From Streptomyces sp. DT2A-34 (GTDB taxonomy: Bacteria > Actinomycetota > Actinomycetes > Streptomycetales > Streptomycetaceae): a DNA stretch of 64,000 nucleotides. Below, one piece after another: positions 1 through 8,044 of the stretch (the stretch's first letter is position 1; each line of letters starts with the position of its first letter). Made by a program: the position numbers and the translations under genes. The notes beneath the pieces were generated by a model that was not told where the DNA came from, did not search any database, and saw nothing but the letters and a program-made list of their open reading frames with translations. The stretch covers positions 6,304,001 through 6,368,000 of the forward strand of contig NZ_JASTWJ010000001.1 in assembly GCF_030499515.1 (NCBI RefSeq), in the 5' to 3' direction.

Positions 1-7
1 CTGAGCC

Positions 8-1244
<1,237 letters not shown>

Positions 1245-1278
1245 GCAGCGCCCTGCACCGGCCCTCCCGGCGGAGCGC

Positions 1279-1839
1279 CTACGTCGCGAGGTGACGGACC
1301 TGGTCCCACACGACCGGGTCCATCACCCCCACCCGCCGCCGGAAGTCCCGCACCGGTACGTCCCGCAGCTCGCCCGTCTCCAGATAGCTCGCCCGCCCGC
1401 GGGTGTCCCCGACGGAGCCCGGCGGCAGGGGGATCACTCCGCCCCGCTCGCCGTGATACTTGCTGGTGATCTTCGCGACGGTGACCCGCTGCCCGCGCAC
1501 CGCGAGCACCAGACACGGCCGGTCCTTCGCCCGCCCGTCTCCCGTCACCGCCCTACCCGACGCTCCCCCACTGCCGAAAGCGTGGGGGGACCCCCATCGC
1601 GCGGCCCCTCTTGATTCTGGCCCGTCCTCGTAGGGCACGTTCGCCCACCAGATCTCCGCGGGCGCCGGACGAGCGGCACCACGCCCCTTCGGACGAGCCG
1701 GAGTACGCCGGTCCGACCGCCCCGGCGGACGCGTCCGCCGCCTCTCGGGACGCCGCCCGCGCCCCCACCCGTCCACGAGCGCGGCGACGAGCGCGAGCAG
1801 TATCACCGCCGCGAGCGCCAGCCACCATGACGTGTCCAT
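1279..1839 (-). CDS. PemK/MazF-like protein with an N-terminal membrane anchor
   Basis: A 186-residue protein with one N-terminal hydrophobic segment (about residues 5-22, WWLALAAVILLALVAALV), a basic linker of about 50 residues and a C-terminal domain of PemK/MazF type. That domain begins near IWWANVPYEDG, then has RPCLVLAVRGQRVTVAKITSKYH and ends near VGVMDPVVWDQVRHL. MazF/PemK proteins are usually RNA-cleaving toxins, but a membrane-anchored form with no small antitoxin gene beside it may have another role, so the toxin label is only a family assignment. The gene converges on cysM and belongs to the chromosomal flank. Confidence 0.75.
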   Translation of the reverse strand: MDTSWWLALAAVILLALVAALVDGWGRGRRPERRRTRPPGRSDRRTPARPKGRGAARPAPAEIWWANVPYEDGPESRGAARWGSPHAFGSGGASGRAVTGDGRAKDRPCLVLAVRGQRVTVAKITSKYHGERGGVIPLPPGSVGDTRGRASYLETGELRDVPVRDFRRRVGVMDPVVWDQVRHLAT

Positions 1840-1884
1840 AGGGACGACGGTACCGGCGCCCCACCACCCCCGCGCGTCACGGCC

Positions 1885-2180
1885 CTACGGGATCAGGGAG
1901 TTGTACAGCTCGACCACCTGACTGTCGAACGGCGGCGCTCCGACCGCCTTCGCGGCCGGGATGACCGACTCCTCCAGGAAGCGTCGGAACTGTTCTTCCG
2001 ACTCCCACACGTCGATGACCTGCCACCCACCCCCCCTCGGCAGGTGCTCCGAAGTGTGCGACGAGTCCGGCGGGCGGGTTCGTGCGATCCGGGATCGCCC
2101 GGTCGAAGCACCTCTCTACGCCACCCGGGGCCGACCTCGAACAACTGGCCAGCGTCAGCAGCCGAACCGGTGACACCACA
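1885..2180 (-). pseudogene. Disrupted small gene at the left junction of the inserted element
   Basis: On the minus strand the last 49 codons or so read as a convincing protein end (QVIDVWESEEQFRRFLEE ... VVELYNSLIP, stop at 1885-1887). The preceding segment (NPPAGLVAHFGAPAEGGW) is in another frame. The two join if the run of seven C at 2030-2036 is shortened by one base, so there is a single-base homopolymer frameshift. Upstream of about 2100 I cannot find a convincing N-terminus, and the 19-bp junction repeat starts at 2180. The gene may therefore have been cut by the integration as well. The pattern resembles small dimeric alpha-beta barrel proteins of the antibiotic-biosynthesis-monooxygenase type, which is weak evidence. 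Confidence 0.55.
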
Positions 2181-2198
2181 GGTGAGTTCGCCCACAAC
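2180..2198 (+). repeat. Left 19-bp direct repeat (putative att core, attL)
   Basis: Sequence aggtgagttcgcccacaac, identical to the copy at 49656-49674; the bases on either side differ. It is the outermost of the two repeat pairs, as expected for the crossover core shared by attL and attR. Confidence 0.8.
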
Positions 2199-2302
2199 TG
2201 ATTTGGGTGGTTTTGTGAGCTGGGCGGATGTCGGGGAAGGACCGCTGACGTGCGAAAACGTCTCTCGGTGGGTCTCACGGTTTCGTGGCACTTCCCGCAC
2301 CG

Positions 2303-2323
2303 ATGTGCCCTCGATGTGCCCTC
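2303..2323 (+). repeat. Left 21-bp internal repeat (putative integrase arm-binding site)
   Basis: Two tandem copies of atgtgccctc separated by one g, repeated perfectly at 49583-49603. It lies 104 bases inside the left core repeat, while its twin lies 52 bases inside the right core repeat. Paired tandem sites flanking a core are typical of arm-type sites of bivalent tyrosine integrases; this role is inferred. Confidence 0.6.
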
Positions 2324-2383
2324 GGCTGGATGCCAGGAGCGGGGCGCACACTGGAAGCACAGCCCCCGAAGAAGCTGATCACG

Positions 2384-2575
2384 ATGACTCTCCGCACCAT
2401 CGCCCATCACCTCGGTCTGCCCGTCCGGCGCGACCCGCAGGAGGTCGCGAAGATCGTCGAGGGACTCCGCCCCAACCTGGACGATCTTCCTGACGACAGG
2501 CGGGAGCGGCTCGCTGCCGAGTGGACCAAGGTCCTCAGCGAACGTCACTGGCACCGGCCGTATCTCCGGGACTGA
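2384..2575 (+). CDS. Hypothetical 63-residue protein
   Basis: Starts at ATG 2384 and reads MTLRTIAHHLGLPVRRD, ending RHWHRPYLRD. It is a charged, helical-looking protein with no domain I recognise. The upstream in-frame extension to 2285 crosses the repeat region and looks non-coding, so the internal ATG was chosen. Codon use (high G/C at third positions) fits a real gene. It is the first gene inside the left end and is followed by another small plus-strand gene 24 bases on; both may be cargo or regulatory genes of the element. Confidence 0.5.
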   Translation: MTLRTIAHHLGLPVRRDPQEVAKIVEGLRPNLDDLPDDRRERLAAEWTKVLSERHWHRPYLRD

Positions 2576-2608
2576 GCGCCGCGTCCTCCGCGCGAAGAAG
2601 TGATCACT

Positions 2609-2803
2609 ATGGCCAGCGAAGACGAAGGACTCGCGTTCGCAGAGGAGATCGATCCCGCGTTGGCGAAGACCCTCGCCGAAATCCGTGACTACTGCGAGAG
2701 CGTGCCTCCCGAGGAGGCTCTCGATCTGATCGACAAGTGCAGGATGGTCGTGGCTCTCTACCGCGATCTCTGGCAGCTTGACGGCGGTGCGGCCGATCAC
2801 TGA
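2609..2803 (+). CDS. Hypothetical 64-residue acidic protein
   Basis: Reads MASEDEGLAFAEEIDPALAK and ends YRDLWQLDGGAADH. An in-frame GTG at 2600 would add three residues; the ATG at 2609 gives the more natural start. It is strongly acidic and probably all-helical, with no recognisable family. It follows the preceding small gene closely on the same strand, so the two may be co-transcribed. Confidence 0.5.
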   Translation: MASEDEGLAFAEEIDPALAKTLAEIRDYCESVPPEEALDLIDKCRMVVALYRDLWQLDGGAADH

Positions 2804-2873
2804 AGGAGTGGGTCTTGACGCCATGACGACCGTACGAAGCACCGGAGGGTTGGTCTCCGGGGCTTGCGCCCGT

Positions 2874-3086
2874 TCATGCGGCGTCGGTGGACAACACACC
2901 GAGAGAGCCCAGCACAGTCAGGCAAAGTGTCATGACGCCAATGAACACTCCGCCTCCGAAGAGAACGGCGTGGCGGTGACGTGCCCCTGGCTCGTGGCTC
3001 AGATAGCCAGCCAGTGCGCCGACGATGACGGAGACCAAGGCGCAGATGACGACGATCAACACCTTGACCCCGAACGAGAGCTTCAA
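2874..3086 (-). CDS. Small two-span membrane protein, unknown function
   Basis: A 70-residue reading frame with two strongly hydrophobic segments (about residues 7-28, VKVLIVVICALVSVIVGALAGYL, and residues 41-62), separated by a short basic loop with several His and Arg. The start at 3086 is a TTG (MKLSFGVKVL...); a purine-rich stretch, ggaaagg, lies about 11 bases upstream, so the start is uncertain. It converges with the preceding two small plus-strand genes. Function is not inferable beyond a likely membrane location. Confidence 0.5.
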   Translation of the reverse strand: MKLSFGVKVLIVVICALVSVIVGALAGYLSHEPGARHRHAVLFGGGVFIGVMTLCLTVLGSLGVLSTDAA

Positions 3087-3874
3087 AGATCCGAGTACCT
3101 TTCCGGTGATCGGACCTTCGGCACGCAGCTCTCAGCCCGACCACCACGTGACAACGTGAGGTCTTGCTGAGGCCGTGCCGACGTTCAGGGTCTCGGTGCC
3201 TTGCCAGGGCTAATCCGGCTGGTCCATCGTCCTTCGATTGGGGTAGCGCGTGCGTTGGGTAGATGACGGTCGTGCGAGTGCCATCGCATTTGACCCCAAC
3301 CGGCCCTGTCAGCCAGCCCGAGGGTGGCATGCTGATGCAACTGCCTCTCCAAAGGCGCACCAGCGGCCCTACCCAGGTACGTCGGAACCCGGGCTCTCGG
3401 CGGATTGGTCTGCAGCCGTAACTGTAGCCGAAGCCATGAGTGTTGAAGGTTTACGTTGCACTATGGGGCACCGTAAGCACACAGAGGCAGCCCCGGCCGC
3501 TCCGGCTTCCTGCTCTTCTTCCTCGCCGTCGCAGGGCCCGCATGGCCTTGGCCGTCTACTCGTAGGTGTCTACGACGAAAGATCAACCACGTCATCAAGA
3601 CCACCGAGTGTTGCTGGGCGCGCGCAAGATCGAGTACCACCCTCGCCCAGCCGAGGCCCACGCGGCCGATGAAGTCATCCCTCCAGACAACCGGCGAGCC
3701 TGGGGTCAGCGAAGAGAGGGGCGCCGTGACTGGTTTTCTCAGGCGCTGTTGAGATCACGCCGCCCGCCGCAGATGATGTTCAAAGGGTGTCGGTGACCCG
3801 ATGCGGGCAACGGTGGCAGCGGAGCGGGGGCGTGGGGTGCTGCGGCGACGTAGCGGCGTGCTGACTGGTGCGCC
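3087..3874. other. 788-bp stretch without a convincing gene
   Basis: Short reading frames exist on both strands (for example 3250-3672 plus and 3461-3661 minus), but their residue composition is Arg/Pro/Ser-rich and shadow-like, and none has a good ribosome-binding site or a recognisable motif. It must contain the promoter of the WD40 gene that starts at 3875. It may also hold remnants of older insertions, but I cannot name them. Confidence 0.4.
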
Positions 3875-6800
3875 ATGAGGAACCGTTTGCAGTTATTGCT
3901 TCAGGTCTTGTTGGTGCTCGTCGCAAGTCTGCTTGGGATCGTCACCAACTACGCCACCAACGAGAACGACGTGCCGTGGCTCCTGCATGTGCTCCAGCGG
4001 GTCGCGATACCGGCCATCGGACTGCTGATCGTCACCATGGTGGTCGTGCAGGTCGTCGTCTATCGGTTGGAGAACCCTGCGCCTCCGCCGACTGACTGGC
4101 CCCGCGACAGGGTTCCGTACCCCGGGCTGGACGCGTTCGTGGAGGATGAGGCCGCGGTCTTCTTCGGCAGGGAGGCCCAGTCCGAGGATCTGACGCGTCG
4201 GCTGCACGAAGCGCAGGACCGGCCCGCCGACAGGTTCCTCGTCCTCGTGGGGGCCTCGGGGAGCGGGAAGTCGTCGCTGGTACGAGCAGGGGTGATGCCG
4301 CGGCTGCGCGGTCGGCGATGGTCGATCCTCCCCGCCTTCTCCCCGGGCCCCAACCCCCTGGCGTCCCTGGCCTCCGCCATCTCTGCGGCCGATGGGGAGC
4401 GCAAACCGGTGAGCACAGTGCTACGGCGCCTTCGGCAGGAGCCCGCCTCACTGCCCGCGGAGTTGTCCCGGCTACGCGGAGGCAGGTTCCGCCGCATGCT
4501 CGTCGTGGTCGACCAGTTCGAAGAACTCATCACTCTCGCCGGCGAACGAGAACGCACCCAGTTCCTCGACGCCCTCCACACCTGCGTCACCCGCGATACA
4601 AGGATCCGCATACTCGCCACCCTGCGCGTGGACTTCCTGGGCCCGCTCCTCGCCACGGCCCACGCCGACCTCTTCCAGCACCCGGTCGCCATCGGCGCGC
4701 TCGGCAGGAGCCAGCTCGCCCAGGTGGTCGAGCGGCCGGGCGCTCTTGTTGGCTTGTCCTTCGCGCCCGGCGTCGTGGAGGCCATCGTCAACGACGCGGG
4801 CACGGACGACGCGCTGCCGCTGCTCGCTTACCTGCTGCAGGAGCTGTACTTCGCCTCCGGCCCCGGCGGGACGGTCACCGAGGAGCTGTACCGCAGTCTC
4901 AGCGGCGTGGCCGGCGCCCTCGCCCGGCAGGCCGACCACACCGTGGCGGAGCTTGGCTCCGGGGACGATGGCATCGACTTCGTGCTGCGGGTGCTGCTGA
5001 GGTTCGTCACTGTCCAGGGCCAGGAGGTGGCCCGGCGTCGCGTGCCGCTCGCCGAGCTAACGGCACAGGAGCGACGCGTCGTGGACGCCTTTGTCGAGGC
5101 ACGCCTGCTGATGTCCGACGTCCGCACCGGTCACCAGGAGCCCTACGCCCAGGTCACGCACGAGGCGTTGTTCCGCCAGTGGGCGCCCTTGCGGCAGGAG
5201 GTCGAGGCGCGCGCCGAACAGCTGCGTCAACGCGCAGAACTCGAACGGTGGGCGGAGGACTGGGAGCGCTCCGGGCGCGGCGCCGACTACCTGCTCACCG
5301 GGGAGAGGCTGGCTCTGGCCCAGCGGTGGCTGCTCGCGCTGCAGGAGAGCGGGCAGGCATCGGAGGCGGCGCAGTCGCTCGTCGAGTCGTCGCAACGGCG
5401 TGATCTCGCATTCCTGCGCCGTGTTTCGGACAGCATCGGCCAGCACGCGCTCGGCGCCGTGGAACACCAGCCGGAGCAGTCCGTCTTGCTGACGTTGGCC
5501 GCGCTGGGCGAATGCGCGCCGACTCCGACCGCCCGGCGTGGCCTGATGACGGCTCTGGCGTTCAGTCACCTGCGCACCCAGCTCGACGGGCACACGGACA
5601 CCGTCCGGCACATCGCCTGGTCCCCGGACGGGCTGCTTCTGGCCACGGCGTCCAGGGATGGCACATCGAGGGTCTTCGACGCCCGGTCGGGCCGCTCGGT
5701 GCGGGTTCTGCCGTCCGAGGGCGTGATGGTCGAGAGCGTGGCCTGGTCGCCGGACTCCACCCGGACCGCCACCGTGGGCCGCGACTGCGTCGTACGTATC
5801 TGGGACGCTGCGTCCGGAGAGCCCCTGCGCCTGCTCACCGGCGCCTCTGACATCGGGCGGCAGGTTGCCTGGTCACCCGACGGCCGGTGGATAGCTGGCA
5901 GTTCACGCGACCAGACGGTGCGCGTATGGGACGCCGAGACGGGTGACCTCGTCCACGAGCTGCACGGACACCGCGGTGACGTGTGGGGCCTCGCTTGGTC
6001 CCCGGACAGCGCGCGCCTGGCCTCGGCGTCACACGATCAGACCGCCCTCGTGTGGGATCTGGCCGCCGGCGCCTCGGTGACGACGCTGTCCGGCCACTCC
6101 GACTTCGTCGAAGGCATCGCCTGGTCCCCGGACGGACGCCGCATCGCCACCGGCTCCGGTGACCACACGGTGCGCATCTTCGACGCCGAAAGCGGCGCGC
6201 AGCGGCTCCTGGTCCGCGGCCACACGGACTACGTCTGGAACATCGCCTGGTCGCCCGACGGGCAGACGCTCGCCTCGGCCTCCTCCGACCAAAGCGTACG
6301 GATCGTCGACGCCCACGATGCGAAGGTGATCGCCGTGCTGCGGGGACACTCCGACACGGTGTGGGGCGTGACCTGGTCCCCCGACGGCGACCGGCTCGCC
6401 ACCAGCTCCACCGACGGCTCGGGCCGCATCTGGGACCTACGCCCGAGGGGCGCCGAACGCCTGCTCCTCGACGGACACCACGGGCCTGTGAACCAAGCGG
6501 CCTGGTCACACGACAACACCCGCATTGCCACCGCCTCGGACGACGGAACGGTCCGCGTATGGGACGCCACCACGGGCGCCCTCTCCCACCATGTCGTCGA
6601 GCAGGCAGACCGCGTGTGGAGCGCCGCTTGGTCGCCGCTCGACGACCGCCTGGCCCTCAGCACCAACGACGGTGTGTTCCGCCTCGTCCAGGAGAACCAG
6701 GCCAGTGCCTTCGATCGCCGGGGACCTGTAGTCGAGTCCGTCGCTTGGTCCCCCGACGGCAGCCGCATCGCCACCGGTGGCCACGACGGCACGGTGAAAG

Positions 6801-7417
6801 TCTGGTCGGCACAGGCCGGGGTCGAACTCACCTCCCTGGCGGGACACCAGGACTGGGTCAGCCGCATCGCCTGGTCCTCCAGCAGCCGCCTTCTGGCCAG
6901 CGCGTCGGACGACCGTACGTGCCGGCTCTGGGACGTTGCCGAGTGCCGGCAGCTGACCGTGCTACGCGGACACGACAACTACGTCGACGACGTCGCCTGG
7001 TCCCCCGACGAGGAACGCATTGCCACCGCGTCCGGGGACTGGACGGCGGCCGTGTGGGACACCACGACGGGCCGCCGCATCGATGTCCTCAAGGGCCACG
7101 AGGGCCGCGTCCGCGCCATCGCCTGGTCTCCGGACGGCCGGCTCATCGCCACTGGATCCGACGACCGCACGGTGCGCCTCTGGTCGTCCGCCACCTTCGA
7201 GGAGATCGCGATCGTCGGCGTGCACCAGGACAAAGTGGCCTCGGTCGCCTGGTCCCAGGACGGCACACGCCTGCTCACCGGCTCCTTCGACGGCACCGCC
7301 CGAGTGTGGGCCGCCGAGCCCGACTTCGACCGCCTTGAAGCGGAAGCACGCGGCCGGGTTTTCCGCGTCCTCAGCGACGAGGAGCGACGGCACCACATGC
7401 TGCCGCTCAGCCCTTGA
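3875..7417 (+). CDS. Membrane-anchored nSTAND1-type NTPase with 14 C-terminal WD40 repeats
   Basis: 1180 residues. The N-terminus has two hydrophobic segments (about residues 6-23 and 40-62). Next comes a nSTAND1-type ATPase entered by VPYPGLDAFVEDEAAVFFGR, with Walker A GASGSGKSS near residue 126 and Walker B LVVVDQFEEL near residue 209. From about residue 570 to the end there are 14 WD40 repeats, most with the signature (I/V)AWSPDG followed by VRxWD, enough for two seven-bladed propellers. STAND ATPases use repeat domains to sense a ligand and then oligomerise; many in accessory regions act in phage defence. No separate effector domain is visible; the membrane segments could be the effector. 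A role in defence is inferred from the neighbours (restriction systems), and signalling is the alternative. Confidence 0.85.
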   Translation: MRNRLQLLLQVLLVLVASLLGIVTNYATNENDVPWLLHVLQRVAIPAIGLLIVTMVVVQVVVYRLENPAPPPTDWPRDRVPYPGLDAFVEDEAAVFFGREAQSEDLTRRLHEAQDRPADRFLVLVGASGSGKSSLVRAGVMPRLRGRRWSILPAFSPGPNPLASLASAISAADGERKPVSTVLRRLRQEPASLPAELSRLRGGRFRRMLVVVDQFEELITLAGERERTQFLDALHTCVTRDTRIRILATLRVDFLGPLLATAHADLFQHPVAIGALGRSQLAQVVERPGALVGLSFAPGVVEAIVNDAGTDDALPLLAYLLQELYFASGPGGTVTEELYRSLSGVAGALARQADHTVAELGSGDDGIDFVLRVLLRFVTVQGQEVARRRVPLAELTAQERRVVDAFVEARLLMSDVRTGHQEPYAQVTHEALFRQWAPLRQEVEARAEQLRQRAELERWAEDWERSGRGADYLLTGERLALAQRWLLALQESGQASEAAQSLVESSQRRDLAFLRRVSDSIGQHALGAVEHQPEQSVLLTLAALGECAPTPTARRGLMTALAFSHLRTQLDGHTDTVRHIAWSPDGLLLATASRDGTSRVFDARSGRSVRVLPSEGVMVESVAWSPDSTRTATVGRDCVVRIWDAASGEPLRLLTGASDIGRQVAWSPDGRWIAGSSRDQTVRVWDAETGDLVHELHGHRGDVWGLAWSPDSARLASASHDQTALVWDLAAGASVTTLSGHSDFVEGIAWSPDGRRIATGSGDHTVRIFDAESGAQRLLVRGHTDYVWNIAWSPDGQTLASASSDQSVRIVDAHDAKVIAVLRGHSDTVWGVTWSPDGDRLATSSTDGSGRIWDLRPRGAERLLLDGHHGPVNQAAWSHDNTRIATASDDGTVRVWDATTGALSHHVVEQADRVWSAAWSPLDDRLALSTNDGVFRLVQENQASAFDRRGPVVESVAWSPDGSRIATGGHDGTVKVWSAQAGVELTSLAGHQDWVSRIAWSSSSRLLASASDDRTCRLWDVAECRQLTVLRGHDNYVDDVAWSPDEERIATASGDWTAAVWDTTTGRRIDVLKGHEGRVRAIAWSPDGRLIATGSDDRTVRLWSSATFEEIAIVGVHQDKVASVAWSQDGTRLLTGSFDGTARVWAAEPDFDRLEAEARGRVFRVLSDEERRHHMLPLSP

Positions 7418-7726
7418 TCACAACTGCAGGTCGACCGTCTCGACCGTGCAGTCGTCGGTGTGCACCAGGTACTCGTCCGGGTCGAGGTTCATCGCCTTGC
7501 GCTCCGGCGAGGCCCAGTAGAGCGCGTTCCGTTCGGCGAACGACTCCGGGCCGTCATACGAGATGAGCCACACGAACTGGTTACGCTCCCGGTCCACCCA
7601 GGCGCCACCGATGGCGAAGCCCAACTCCAGGCGCAGCGGCACGATTTCCGCACGCCACCGCTCCACCCACTCGTCGAGCATGCCCTCCCGGACGGTGTAG
7701 GTGCGCAGCTGAGTGGTCTTGGCCAT
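7418..7726 (-). CDS. NIPSNAP-family protein
   Basis: 102 residues with the ferredoxin-like alpha-beta pattern of NIPSNAP proteins: TTQLRTYTVREGMLDEWVER, then FAIGGAWVDRERNQFVWLISY and ESFAERNALYWASPERKA. The start at ATG 7726 is supported by gggaggg eight bases upstream. NIPSNAP proteins are small dimeric barrels of mostly unknown function in bacteria. The gene ends directly against the WD40 gene (convergent, no gap), so the two may share a transcription end. Confidence 0.8.
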   Translation of the reverse strand: MAKTTQLRTYTVREGMLDEWVERWRAEIVPLRLELGFAIGGAWVDRERNQFVWLISYDGPESFAERNALYWASPERKAMNLDPDEYLVHTDDCTVETVDLQL

Positions 7727-7933
7727 GCGAGTCCCTCCCGAGTCGTAGCTCCCGACCGCAGCGTACGTGTCGCAGAGCGGCCGAAGGTAAGAGATCTCGC
7801 AGCACGATCGGGATCGATGGGCGGAGGTCATGCGCCGGTGCACAAGGGTGGCGGCCTTTCACCGTGCAGGAGCTTCGTTGCGTGGGGTGACTGTCCGTCG
7901 GAACATCGTCACACTGGCGTGACCAGCGCGATC

Positions 7934-7998
7934 ACTGACAGCCAGGACTTTGAAACTGCCCTGGCTGTCAGTCGCATGCTGTAGAACTGAAAGCCAGG
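7934..7998. promoter_or_regulatory. Three 13-bp repeats spaced exactly 26 bp apart upstream of the DUF262 gene
   Basis: actgacagccagg occurs at 7934-7946, its exact inverted copy at 7960-7972 and a one-mismatch direct copy (actgaaagccagg) at 7986-7998. Each unit starts 26 bases after the previous one, and the last ends 46 bases before the ATG at 8045. The position suggests an operator array; the first two could also form a 13-bp hairpin with a 13-base loop. Confidence 0.6.
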
Positions 7999-8044
7999 CG
8001 CACTCGATCATGCGCACTGGGTGACGAACCGCAGGAGCACGGGG

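Noticed and set aside
1279..1839. PemK-like gene as part of a mobile toxin-antitoxin pair
   Set aside because: It lies outside the junction repeat, has a membrane anchor and no antitoxin-sized partner; it belongs to the chromosomal flank.
3461..3661. Possible transposase remnant on the minus strand
   Set aside because: No catalytic motif, terminal inverted repeat or target duplication could be found.
5580..7310. Regular repeats resembling a CRISPR or satellite array
   Set aside because: They are in-frame WD40 blades of about 126 bp that differ at synonymous positions, not direct repeats with unique spacers. No CRISPR array was found in the window.
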